Shown here piece after piece: positions 1-8,019 of a DNA stretch of 17,582 bases. A program made the position numbers and the translations under genes. The notes under the pieces are model-generated. The model made no database searches. It was not told the DNA's origin and worked only from the letters and a program-made list of their open reading frames with translations. Every line of letters starts with the position of its first letter. Position 1 is the stretch's first letter. Source of the stretch: an uncultured Aquimonas sp. (GTDB taxonomy: Bacteria > Pseudomonadota > Gammaproteobacteria > Xanthomonadales > Xanthomonadaceae); the NCBI GenBank assembly GCA_946481615.1, contig CAMLOR010000052.1:1-17582 (forward strand). Direction: 5' to 3'.

Positions 1-47
1 GATGTGTGAAGCCGCCGCAGGTCGCCGGATCAGGCCCGCGCAGCGGG

Positions 48-72
48 GGCCGGCATGGATGCCGGCCGTTTT
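48..72 (+). terminator. Probable intrinsic terminator of an off-window gene
   Basis: A perfect inverted repeat, GGCCGGCAT at 48-56 and ATGCCGGCC at 59-67, is followed by G and a run of four T. This is the form of a rho-independent terminator read left to right. It would end a plus-strand gene lying left of the window; the triplets GAT GTG TGA at 1-9 could be that gene's last codons, but this cannot be tested here. It also forms the outer boundary of the adjacent dispersed repeat. Confidence 0.5.
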
Positions 73-96
73 CCATTGCACAAGGAAGTGCAATGG

Positions 97-119
97 GAAA
101 CCCCCGGCGACCGGAGGGG
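97..119 (-). terminator. Terminator-like hairpin inside left repeat
   Basis: On the minus strand CCC-T-CCGG, loop TCG, CCGG-GGG forms a seven-pair stem with one bulged T and is followed directly by TTT. It lies about 150 bp after the stop of the DUF11 protein and is the best candidate for the transcription end of that gene. The T-run is short (three, against four in the right copy), so its efficiency is uncertain. Confidence 0.45.
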
Positions 120-149
120 ACCCGCGCGCAACGCGCGCGGGCGGCGCAA

Positions 150-176
150 CCCATCCCCGAACCCCCGAGCGCCCCC
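150..176 (-). other. Potential G-quadruplex motif, left repeat copy
   Basis: On the minus strand the tract pattern is G5-N5-G5-N3-G4-N2-G3 with loops CGCTC, TTC and AT. Four runs of at least three G with loops of five bases or fewer meet the usual sequence rule for an intramolecular G-quadruplex. The same 27 bases occur unchanged in the right copy. Folding is an inference from sequence only. Confidence 0.55.
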
Positions 177-266
177 GCGTCCCGCCGCCAGTCCCCAATC
201 CCGAACTGGCGAAGAACCTGACTGTCGCCCGGGGAACCCGTCAGCCGAAGCCGATGGGTATCCAGA

Positions 267-3200
267 TCACGGTCGGCGCTTCATGGCGGCCTGCGCGATG
301 GCGAGCAGGCCGAGCAGCAGCAGCGCGAGGCCGCGCGCATCGAGCAGCGGGATGGTGAGCGGTGCCGCGAGCGGCACGGACAGGCCGACCGCCACCGTGC
401 CCGAGCAGCGCGCCGCCGCCGGGCAGCCCGCATCGCCGCCGCCGCTGGCGGTGGCGGTGTTGGTGCCGGTGCTGGTGCCCGCGCCCACCATCACGTTGAG
501 CGTCACGGTGGTGCTTGCACCATTCGCCAGCGAGCCGGCGAAGGTGCAGGTGATGCTCGTCGTGCCGGCGCAGGTCCAGCCGGTTCCGCTGGCCGAGGTG
601 AGCGTGATGCCCGCCGGCAGCGAGTCGGCCAATGTGATCGGCGCGCTCGTCGCGGCGCCGCCGGTGTTGGCGACGGTGATGTCGTAGCGTGCGGGCGCGC
701 CGATCGCGAAGGCCGAAGGCGTGGCGGTCTTGGTGACCGTCAGCTGCGGGCCGGCCGGCGGTTCGGCGATGCCGTTGTTGCCGGTGTTGTCGGTGTTGTT
801 GGGCGGCGAGGGATCGGATTCGGCCGGCATCGCCGTGGCGGCGTTGTCGAAGGCGCCGGCGGCGACGATGGTGGCTTCGACGCCGATGGTGACGCTCGCG
901 CCCGCGGCCAGCGACGGGAGGGTGCACGGCAGCGCCGTGCAGGCGCCGCTGACGGCGCCGAGCGTCAGGTTCGTCGGGGTGTCGGTGACCTGGATCGCCG
1001 TCGCCGTCGAAGGCCCGGCGTTGGCGATCACGAGCGTGTACTGGATCGCCTGGCCGACCGTGTACGGGCCCGCCGTGACCAGCGTCTTGGTCAGCGACAC
1101 GTCGATCGTGGGCGCGACGCCGACGGTGATCGTGCCGGTGCAGCGGCCCGCTGCCGGACAACCCGTATCGCCGCCGCCCGAGGCAGTGGCGCTGTTGTCC
1201 GCAGTGGTCGCGCTGGCCGCGACCGCGACGTTCAACACCAGCGTCGTGCTGCCGCCCGAGGCTGCGAGCGTGCCGCTGAAGGTGCAGGCCAGCAGGCTGG
1301 TGCCGGTGCAGTTCCACGAGGTGCCCGTGGCGGAGGTGAGCGTGATGCCGGCCGGGAGTTGATCCGACAGCGTGATGTCGCCCGTGCTCGCCACCATGCC
1401 GCTGTTGCTGACGGTGATGCTGTACGACGCCGGCTGGCCGACGACGAAGGGATTCGGCGTCGCGGTCTTCACCACGTTGAGGACCGGCGTCGCCGATTCC
1501 GAGGCGGTGTCGCCATTGCCATCGTCGTCGGTGTTGTTGGTCGTATCCGGATCCGGCTCGGTGGCCGCGACCGTGGCGGCGTTGTCGAACGGGCCGGCCG
1601 CGGGGATGGTGGCGGTGACGGTGATGGTGGCGTCGGCACCGGCCGCAAGGCTCGGGATCGTGCACGGCAGCGCGTTGCAGGCACCGGTCACGCCGGTGAT
1701 CGTCAGGTTGGTCGGTGTATCCGTCACCTGCACCGAGGTGGCCGTCGACGGCCCGGCGTTGGCGACGAGCAGCGTGTAGGTCACCGATTGGCCGACGGTG
1801 AAGGGCCCGGCCGTCACCAGCGTCTTCACCACCGAAACGTCGGCAGAGTCCGGCGTGATACCGCCGTTGTCGGTGTTGTCGGTGTTGTCGGACGGATCGC
1901 TGTCGGTCTCCGACGGCGTGGCCGTGGCGGCGTTGTCGAAGGCGCCGGCGGTGTCGATGGTCGCGGTCACCGTGATCGTCGCGCTGGCGCCGCTGGCGAG
2001 GCTCGCGAGGGTGCAGGGCAACGCCGCGCAGTCGCCGCTCACCGCGGTGATGCTGAGGTTGGTGGGCGCGTCGCTCACCTCGATCGAGGTCGCCGTCGAC
2101 GGACCTGCGTTGGCGACCACCAGCGAGTACTGCACGCTCTGGCCGGCGCTGAAGGGCCCGGCGGTGAGCAGCGTCTTCACCATCGAGACATCGACGCTGC
2201 CGTCCGCGCTGCCGCCGTTGCCGGCATCGTCCGTGTTGTTCGAGGTGTCGGGATCGGGCTCGGTGGCGGCGACGGTCGCCACGTTGTCGAAGGCGCCGGC
2301 CGCGACGATGGTGGCCGTGACGTCGATCGTCGCGCTGGCGCCGACGCCGAGGCTGGCGATCGTGCAGGGCAGGGCGGCGCAGCCCGCGCCGCTGACGCTC
2401 GCGATGCTCAGGTTGCTCGGCGTATCGGTCACCTGCACGTTGGTCGCGATGGACGGGCCGGCGTTGGAAACCACCAGCGTGTAGGCCACCGTCTGGCCCA
2501 CCGTGTAGGGGCCGGCGGTGCCCAGCGTCTTGACGACCGACACGTCCGCCGAAGGCGTGGCCTCGCCGCCGTTGTCGGTGTCGTCGGTGTTGTTCGGCGG
2601 CACGGGATCGTTCTCGGCCGCCGTGGCGGTGGCCGCGTTGTCGAAGGTGCCGGCGGACGGAATCGTCGCCGTCACCGTCACGGTGGCGCTCGTGCCGGCG
2701 GCGAGGTTCGGAATGGTGCACGGCAGCGCCGCGCAACCGCTGCCGCTGACGCCGGTGATCGTGAGGTTGGTCGCCGTGTCGACGACCTGCACGTTGCTCG
2801 CGTCCGACGGGCCGGCGTTGGCGATCACCAGCGAATACTGGATGCTCTGGCCCACGCTGTAGGGACCGGCCGTGACCAGCGTCTTCACCAGCGACACGTC
2901 GGCCGAGGGCGCGGCTTCGCTGCCGTTGCCGGTATCGTCGGTGTTGTCGCTGGTGTCCGGATCGGGCTCGGTCGCGAAGGCGCTGGCGACGTTGTCGAAG
3001 GGACCGGCGGCAACGATGATCGCGGTGACGGTGATCAGCGTGCTGCTGCCCGCGGGCAGCGCCGGGATCGTGCACGGCAACGCGGCGCAGCCGCTGCCGC
3101 TGACGCCGGTGATGGTGAGGTTGCTCGGCGAGTCCGTCACCAGGATGTTGGTGGCGGCCGAGGGGCCGGCGTTGCCGACCAGCAGGCTGTAGGTCACCTG

Positions 3201-6200
3201 CTGTCCCGCGAGATACGGGCCGGCGGTGTCGAGCGTCTTGACGATGCCCACATCCGCCGAGACACCGGTGACGCCGCCGTTGTCGTCGTCGTCGAGGTTG
3301 TCGGAAGGATCGGGATCGGGTTCGTTCGCATCGACGGTCGCCAGGTTGTCGAACGCGCCCGCGGCGTCGATCGTGGCCGTGACGGTGATGTTGACGCTGG
3401 AGCCGTTGGGGAGGACGGGGACCGTGCAAGGCAGCGCCGCGCAGCCGCCGCCGGAGACATTGGTGATGGTCAGGTTGCTCGGGTTGTCCGTGACCGCGAC
3501 GTCGGTGGCGGTCGAGGGGCCGGCGTTGGCGACGAACAGCGTGTAGGTGACCGACTGCCCCACCGTGAAGGGCCCGGCGGTCGCCAACGTTTTCACCACC
3601 GACACGTCAGCCGCGCTGGCGAGCACCACCGTGGCCTGATCGGCATTCGAATCCACGCCGTCCACGCTCGCCGTCGCGGTGTTGGTCACGCTCGCGGCGG
3701 TGACGTCGGTCGCGATGACGATGTAGGTCGCGGTACAGGTGATCGACTCGCCCGGATCGAGGAAGTTGTCGAGATCGCCCACCGTCGAAACCGCGGGGCA
3801 GGTCACCGTCGTGCGATCGTCCGCCACGGTGACGGGACCCGGCAGCGACGCGAAGCCGTCATTGGTCACGAGGTAGGTGTAGTCGATGACATCGCCTGCG
3901 GCGGTGAAGGTCGACTGCACGGCGCTCTTGTCCAACGTCAGGCCGGTGGTGGCGTAGGTGGCGGAATCGACATCGTCGAAATCGTTGCCGCCGAACGTGC
4001 CGGTCGCCGTCGCGGTGTTCACCGTGACGCCCGGCACCACGGCGACCGGCCCGACCGTGCACGCGAAAAGATGGTCTTCGTTGGCCGCGACGGCGACGGG
4101 CAGGGTGCCCGGCGGCACGCAGGCCGCCGTGCTCACCATCGGATCGTCGATCGACACCGGGCTCAAAGGCACGTCGCCGGTGTTCTCGAGCGTGAAGCGA
4201 TAGAACACGTCGGCCGGCGCGTCCACCGCGAGCGCGGACGACCACGGGCCGGCGGCCGTCGGGCCCACTTCCTTGAGCAGGCCGATGGCGGGATTCGGCG
4301 GCACGATCTCCAGCGTCGCCGTCGCGGTATTGCCATTGACGGTCTGCGCGTTGACGACGTGCGAGACGTTGCCGCTGGTGTTGGCGTAGCTGCCCACGGC
4401 CGCGGCCACCACGTCGACGCTCACGACGCAGGTCCCGCCGGCGGCGATGGTGCCGCCGCTGAAACTCAGCGTGGTGGCACCGGCCGCGGGCGCGAAGGCG
4501 GGCGCGCCGCATCCGCTCGTCGACACGTTCGGTACGGGCGCGACCTGCATTGCGCCGGGCGCCACCGGCAGCGGATCGCCGAAGGCGACGCCGGAGAGCG
4601 CATGGTCGGGATTGGGATTGACGAGCGTGAAGGTGAGCCGGCTCGGCGCATTCGGCAGCACGGGCGAGGGCGAGAACTGCTTGGCGATCTGCGGCGGCAG
4701 CACCGCGGTCAGCATGTCGGTGGCGACGCTGCCGGTTGAGGTGCCGGTTTCCAGCGTCGAGAGGAAGCCGCTCACGTTGGTGTGCGGACCGGGCGTGGTG
4801 GCGGTGACGTTCACGCTCACCGTGCACGAGCCCGTGGCGGGAATGGTTCCGCCCGTGAAGCCGAGCACCGTGGCGCCGGCGGCCGGCGTCCAGGTGCCGC
4901 CGCAGGTGGTGGCCGCCGCAGGCGTGGCCGCGACCTGCGTGCCGGCCGGCAGCGTGTCGTCGAACGCGGCGCCGGTGAGCGGCGAGGCGTTCGGATTGGT
5001 GAGCGTGAAGCTGAGCGTGGAGATGCCGTTCACCGCGATCGGGTCCGGCGAGAAGCTCTTGGCGAGCGTCGGCGGCGTGCCGGCGCCGCAGCCGGTGAAC
5101 ACAACGTCGTCGATCACCGGATCGGAGCCCGGATTGCTGTTGCCCGAGTCGGACGAATACACGCGGAAGAACGTCAGGCCGGCGGGATTGAGCCCGCTGT
5201 TGACCGTCTGCGAGAACGCCTGGTTGGTGTTCTGCGTGGGGATGGCGTTGGGGGTGTAGAAGATCTGCGTCCCCGGCGCCGCGCCCGTGCCGACGTACAG
5301 CGCCACGCCGTCCGGGCCGTTGCCGCTCTTGAACTGCATGACCCAGTCCATCGTCACGCTGCTGCGGCCGGTGGTGTCGATGGCGAATTCGAAGTATTCG
5401 TTGTTGCCGGTGTTGAGCGCACCGGCCGTGATCGAACCGTTCGAACCCCAGGCGCTGGTGCCCACGCCGGTGAGCGTGGCCTGGGAGTTGGGCGCCAAGC
5501 CCGGGCCGGCGAGAGCGCTGCCGCTGCCGGTGAAAGGCGCCGGCGTGTTGACGTTGAAACCGGTCGGGAACTGCCAGCTGGCGATCGGCTGTCCGCACAG
5601 GCCGGTGCCGGGCGGCGGCGCGTTGTCCACGGTGAGCGTGGCGCTGGCGCTTTGGCCAGTGTCGATGCCGCCCACGAACAGATTTTCTGTGGTGTTGAGG
5701 TAGCTGTCGGTGACGCCGGCGGTGACGTCGACCTTGATGACACAGGTGCCGTTGCCGGCCACGGTGCCGTTCGAGAACGAAATCGTGTTGCTGCCGGCCG
5801 GTGCCGTCAGCGTGGGCGTGCCGCAGCCGCTGGTGGTGGCGTTGGCGGGCGAGGCGATGACCATGCCCGCGGGCAGGTTGTCGGTGACGGCGAAGCCGGT
5901 GAGGGCGTCGGCGTTGGGGTTGCCCAGCGTGATCGTCAGCGCGGAAACGCCGTCCACCGGGATCGGGTTCGGAGCGAAGGCCTTGGCGATGGTGGCGCTG
6001 GCCGGATCGACGATGTTGGCGATGCGCGCGCCGGTCGAGTAATCGCCGTTGTAGTGGAAGCTGGAGCCGGAGAAATCGTAGAGCAGCGTGTTGAGCGTCT
6101 GCGAGCTGCCGCCGCCGCCGACGATGAGGATGGTGTAGGTGGTGACGACGTTGCTGCCGCCCGCCTTGCCGGCCGTGCCGACGCAGGCACGGTAGTTCGG

Positions 6201-6995
6201 GCTGTTGGGATCGTTCTCCCACAGGCAGGCATCGGCGTAGAGCTTGTCGTTGGGCGAGGCGACGTAGATCGAGGTATCGGCCGAATACGTGGTGCTGACC
6301 GACAGGATCTGGAACACCGCGTTCGAGAAATTGATGAAGGCCTCGAACTGCTCGTAGCCTTGCGTCGCCGTGCCGCCCGAAAGCTCGATCGTGTAGATGT
6401 TGCCGACGACGAGGTTCAGCGCGCCGCCGGGCCCGACCGATTGCAGCGTGGCCGGCGTCAGGCCGTAGCGCACGTTGGTGATGGCGTTGCGCGACTGCGA
6501 CACCAGGTGTTCGACGTACAGCTCGCGCGGTGTCGGCGTCGAATAGGTTCCGCTGCCGTCGGTGGCGTTGATGTGGTAACGGCGCGCAGTGTCGTAGGCC
6601 GCCGCGGTCTGCTGCACTTCGACTTCGAAATAGGCATCGACGCAGCCGCCGGCGGGAATCGACGCGAAATTCAGCGACGAAAGCGAACCCACGCGCAGGT
6701 CGATGAAGGCGTTGGCCGAATCGAAGACGAAGTCGGCGGTGACGTTGGTCGCCGCCACGTCGGAGCAGATGCGCGCCCCGACCGGGAAATTCTTCGGCCC
6801 GGTGAGCGGCGAGTTGCTGTCGAGCCCGACGATGTTCCAGGTCAGCGGCGTGACCGTCAGCGCGGCGTGCGCGGCGGCCGGCGCGAATGCGCCTGCGAGC
6901 AGGGCGAGCGCCCAGAGTCCCATGCCGCGGCGTGCGCCGCCCGTGCCGCGCCCGCACGTCGACGAACGCGACGTGTCGCGAAAAATGGATTGCAT
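267..6995 (-). CDS. Giant secreted DUF11/DUF7933 repeat protein, IPTL-CTERM-like tail
   Basis: A 2,242-residue exported surface or secreted protein; no enzymatic function is evident. Residues 1-44 read as a signal peptide with a long n-region and a hydrophobic core (GLWALALLAGAFAPAAAHA), cleaved after AHA-44. Residues 45-330 are a unique beta-rich region. Three DUF7933-like units (pattern AK-F-P-PI, NPN, LPAG) start near 334, 639 and 766; a jellyroll-like insert (about 465-635) ending in IDDVVFTGC separates the first two. Two divergent DUF11-like units follow (about 900-1120), then the repeat array at 1129-2207. The tail (2213-2242) is IPLLDARG, a hydrophobic stretch and KRRP, as in IPTL-CTERM sorting signals. 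Each main repeat has a Cys pair (CxALPC) and an acidic D/N linker (EPDPD-S-N-DD-NGG) that could bind calcium. The start has GGGGGA seven bases upstream. An adhesive or scaffold role is inference from the DUF11 class. Confidence 0.93.
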   Translation of the reverse strand: MQSIFRDTSRSSTCGRGTGGARRGMGLWALALLAGAFAPAAAHAALTVTPLTWNIVGLDSNSPLTGPKNFPVGARICSDVAATNVTADFVFDSANAFIDLRVGSLSSLNFASIPAGGCVDAYFEVEVQQTAAAYDTARRYHINATDGSGTYSTPTPRELYVEHLVSQSRNAITNVRYGLTPATLQSVGPGGALNLVVGNIYTIELSGGTATQGYEQFEAFINFSNAVFQILSVSTTYSADTSIYVASPNDKLYADACLWENDPNSPNYRACVGTAGKAGGSNVVTTYTILIVGGGGSSQTLNTLLYDFSGSSFHYNGDYSTGARIANIVDPASATIAKAFAPNPIPVDGVSALTITLGNPNADALTGFAVTDNLPAGMVIASPANATTSGCGTPTLTAPAGSNTISFSNGTVAGNGTCVIKVDVTAGVTDSYLNTTENLFVGGIDTGQSASATLTVDNAPPPGTGLCGQPIASWQFPTGFNVNTPAPFTGSGSALAGPGLAPNSQATLTGVGTSAWGSNGSITAGALNTGNNEYFEFAIDTTGRSSVTMDWVMQFKSGNGPDGVALYVGTGAAPGTQIFYTPNAIPTQNTNQAFSQTVNSGLNPAGLTFFRVYSSDSGNSNPGSDPVIDDVVFTGCGAGTPPTLAKSFSPDPIAVNGISTLSFTLTNPNASPLTGAAFDDTLPAGTQVAATPAAATTCGGTWTPAAGATVLGFTGGTIPATGSCTVSVNVTATTPGPHTNVSGFLSTLETGTSTGSVATDMLTAVLPPQIAKQFSPSPVLPNAPSRLTFTLVNPNPDHALSGVAFGDPLPVAPGAMQVAPVPNVSTSGCGAPAFAPAAGATTLSFSGGTIAAGGTCVVSVDVVAAAVGSYANTSGNVSHVVNAQTVNGNTATATLEIVPPNPAIGLLKEVGPTAAGPWSSALAVDAPADVFYRFTLENTGDVPLSPVSIDDPMVSTAACVPPGTLPVAVAANEDHLFACTVGPVAVVPGVTVNTATATGTFGGNDFDDVDSATYATTGLTLDKSAVQSTFTAAGDVIDYTYLVTNDGFASLPGPVTVADDRTTVTCPAVSTVGDLDNFLDPGESITCTATYIVIATDVTAASVTNTATASVDGVDSNADQATVVLASAADVSVVKTLATAGPFTVGQSVTYTLFVANAGPSTATDVAVTDNPSNLTITNVSGGGCAALPCTVPVLPNGSSVNITVTATIDAAGAFDNLATVDANEPDPDPSDNLDDDDNGGVTGVSADVGIVKTLDTAGPYLAGQQVTYSLLVGNAGPSAATNILVTDSPSNLTITGVSGSGCAALPCTIPALPAGSSTLITVTAIIVAAGPFDNVASAFATEPDPDTSDNTDDTGNGSEAAPSADVSLVKTLVTAGPYSVGQSIQYSLVIANAGPSDASNVQVVDTATNLTITGVSGSGCAALPCTIPNLAAGTSATVTVTATIPSAGTFDNAATATAAENDPVPPNNTDDTDNGGEATPSADVSVVKTLGTAGPYTVGQTVAYTLVVSNAGPSIATNVQVTDTPSNLSIASVSGAGCAALPCTIASLGVGASATIDVTATIVAAGAFDNVATVAATEPDPDTSNNTDDAGNGGSADGSVDVSMVKTLLTAGPFSAGQSVQYSLVVANAGPSTATSIEVSDAPTNLSITAVSGDCAALPCTLASLASGASATITVTATIDTAGAFDNAATATPSETDSDPSDNTDNTDNGGITPDSADVSVVKTLVTAGPFTVGQSVTYTLLVANAGPSTATSVQVTDTPTNLTITGVTGACNALPCTIPSLAAGADATITVTATIPAAGPFDNAATVAATEPDPDTTNNTDDDGNGDTASESATPVLNVVKTATPNPFVVGQPASYSITVSNSGMVASTGDITLSDQLPAGITLTSATGTSWNCTGTSLLACTFSGTLAASGGSTTLVLNVAVAASATTADNSATASGGGDTGCPAAGRCTGTITVGVAPTIDVSLTKTLVTAGPYTVGQAIQYTLVIANAGPSTATAIQVTDTPTNLTLGAVSGACTALPCTLPSLAAGASVTIGVEATIVAAGAFDNAATAMPAESDPSPPNNTDNTGNNGIAEPPAGPQLTVTKTATPSAFAIGAPARYDITVANTGGAATSAPITLADSLPAGITLTSASGTGWTCAGTTSITCTFAGSLANGASTTVTLNVMVGAGTSTGTNTATASGGGDAGCPAAARCSGTVAVGLSVPLAAPLTIPLLDARGLALLLLGLLAIAQAAMKRRP
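375..3611 (-). repeat. Tandem DUF11-type repeat array, pattern A-A-A-A-A-A-B-A-B
   Basis: Seven A units begin at residues 1129, 1247, 1365, 1483, 1601, 1718 and 1964 of the giant protein. They are 117-119 residues long, so the DNA period is about 354 bp. Each opens with (A/V/I)DVS-VKTL-TAGP and carries NAGPS. Two B units (1836-1963 and 2083-about 2207) open with VKTATP or VTKTATP and contain LPAGITLTSA and ATASGGGD-GCPAA-RC. The B units interrupt the series after A6 and after A7, so A6-B1 and A7-B2 look like a duplicated two-domain block. Conservation between units is high at the protein level and visible in DNA. Confidence 0.9.
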
Positions 6996-7387
6996 TACGG
7001 AGTCCCCCGACTGGTGCCGCGAGTATAGCCGCGCGTCTGTGACATCCCTGCCCGTTGGCGGCGGCGAACTGTAAGGAAATGAATCAGGATCGCTGCAAGC
7101 TTCGCTCCGTCGCCCTCCCCGGCGCCGGAATGCCGCGATTGTCCTGCGCCCGATGCGCCCGCCATACCGGGGAAATCCCCCAGGCCGCCGGCTTTGGCGC
7201 CGTCATCGGTGCCGATGACGCACTGCATCCAGGAATTTGTCACCCCCGTTGTTCCGCGATTGCGCGCGCGCATTGGCCTTGGCCGAACGCACGCCGATTG
7301 GCAGTGGATGCGCGTTCGACGCGACGTAGCTTTCCCTTGCGCCGATCGAGGCGGATCGAGCGCGACCTCATCACTTCCGGAGCGAAC
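6996..7387. other. Divergent intergenic region, 392 bp
   Basis: It separates the giant repeat protein (leftward) from the small secreted protein (rightward) and must hold promoters for both. The only promoter-like site seen is the TATACT box on the minus strand. Open frames run through the whole stretch on both strands, but they lack a good ribosome-binding site and do not resemble a known protein, so I read it as non-coding. No hairpin terminator, operator repeat or RNA gene was recognised. Confidence 0.6.
7022..7027 (-). promoter_or_regulatory. Possible -10 box for the DUF11 protein gene
   Basis: On the minus strand TATACT (five of six to TATAAT) lies 26 bases before the ATG at 6995, which would give a short leader that still includes the Shine-Dalgarno GGGGGA. 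No convincing -35 box is visible at the usual spacing. This is a candidate only. Confidence 0.3.
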
Positions 7388-7876
7388 ATGAAAATGCAAC
7401 GAGCGATCCGCACCCTGCTGGCGAGCGGTTTCCTGGCGATGGTTTCGCTGCCGGCGACGGCCGGCGACTGCAAGGCCATCCATGCCGATCTGGTGGAAGT
7501 GCCGTCCACCACCGGTTGCGATCCCGGCCTGACCTCGTGTTTCCTCGGCGAGGTGGCCGGCAACCACGGCCTGCGCGGCACCACGCACTTCCGCGGCGAC
7601 AGCGGTGCGGCGGGCCCGTCGACGGGGCTGCCGGGATTCATCAGCTACAGCGGGCCGTTCCAGTACCGCACCGCGAACGGCACTCTGATCATGCGCGAAA
7701 CCGGCGTCACCAATCAGAGCGTCGGCCAGCCGCAGAGCGGAGCCGTCACGGCCTATCAGCAGGTGGTCGGCGGCACCGGCGTGTTCGCTGCGGCCACCGG
7801 CTTCCTCTTCGTGAGCGGACGCAATGTCGGCGGCACCATCGAGACGGCGGTGTTCGGCGAGATCTGCTTCGAGTGA
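7388..7876 (+). CDS. Small secreted beta-rich protein, allene-oxide-cyclase-barrel-like
   Basis: A 162-residue protein with a signal peptide (MKMQRAIRTLLASGFLAMVSLPATA, cleavage after residue 25), so it is probably periplasmic or secreted. The ATG at 7388 is chosen because GGAG lies five bases upstream and the signal peptide begins there; the frame stays open far upstream, but that part is not protein-like. The mature part (about 137 residues) is rich in Gly, Thr and Val and contains GGTGVFAAATGFLFVSG near residues 128-144. This resembles the GGTG-y-A-ATG signature of allene-oxide-cyclase/dirigent-type barrels. Four Cys (28, 44, 51, 160) could form two disulfides. It is divergent from the giant DUF11 protein and ends in its own palindrome. 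No enzymatic function should be assumed; the fold call is tentative. Confidence 0.8.
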   Translation: MKMQRAIRTLLASGFLAMVSLPATAGDCKAIHADLVEVPSTTGCDPGLTSCFLGEVAGNHGLRGTTHFRGDSGAAGPSTGLPGFISYSGPFQYRTANGTLIMRETGVTNQSVGQPQSGAVTAYQQVVGGTGVFAAATGFLFVSGRNVGGTIETAVFGEICFE

Positions 7877-7882
7877 CACGGC

Positions 7883-7920
7883 GCGCTCCGGCATCGCGCG
7901 CGATGCCGGAGCGCCGCTTT
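7883..7920 (+). terminator. Perfect 32-bp palindrome with short T-run, intrinsic terminator
   Basis: Positions 7883-7914 are a perfect palindrome; each arm reads GCGCTCCGGCATCGCG. It begins six bases after the stop of the small secreted protein and is followed by CGCTTT. The long GC stem and position fit a rho-independent terminator, though the T-run has only three T. It also insulates the regulator gene that starts at 8020. Confidence 0.7.
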
Positions 7921-8009
7921 CGGACCGGAACTGCTTTTATGGGCGGTATCGCGGTTCCACGAGGGAATTGGCTTTGAATCGGTCCTGCGTCCGGCGTTGA
8001 ATGGGTCGC

Positions 8010-8014
8010 GGAGG
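8010..8014 (+). promoter_or_regulatory. Shine-Dalgarno that fixes the regulator start
   Basis: GGAGG at 8010-8014 stands five bases before the ATG at 8020. A GTG at 8014 is in the same frame and would add two residues, but it overlaps this site, so the ATG at 8020 is the better start. Confidence 0.75.
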
Positions 8015-8019
8015 TGCGC

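Larger units (their letters stand above)
71..186 (-). repeat. Dispersed structured 3' repeat, left copy
   Basis: About 114 bp that match the right edge of the window in inverted orientation. By eye the copies differ by three substitutions and one 4-base length change inside a hairpin. Read on the minus strand the order is: a G-rich block with four G tracts (176-150), a GC hairpin with 9-bp arms (141-121), a terminator-like hairpin followed by three T (119-98), and a 9-bp hairpin CCATTGCAC/GTGCAATGG (96-73). It starts about 80 bp downstream of the DUF11-protein stop codon and in that gene's orientation. No protein is apparent in it. I do not recognise it as a named family. Confidence 0.85.

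Noticed and set aside
375..3611. Evenly spaced repeats suggesting a CRISPR or satellite array
   Set aside because: The period of about 354 bp corresponds to one protein domain, and the frame is uninterrupted.
1359..4739. Very long plus-strand open frame (over 1,100 codons) opposite the DUF11 protein gene
   Set aside because: The translation is almost entirely Arg, Gly, His, Val and Asp without domain structure. It is the mirror of a GC-rich repetitive gene. The minus-strand frame has a signal peptide, recognised repeats and a sorting tail.
4782..7028. Plus-strand open frame of about 750 codons over the N-terminal part of the DUF11 gene
   Set aside because: Arg/Ala/Gly-rich low-complexity product, no motif, and it runs through the promoter region of the real gene.
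6995..7894. Minus-strand open frame of 299 codons covering the small secreted protein and the intergenic region
   Set aside because: No recognisable motif. It opposes a gene with a signal peptide, Shine-Dalgarno and terminator, and it ends at the start of the DUF11 gene.
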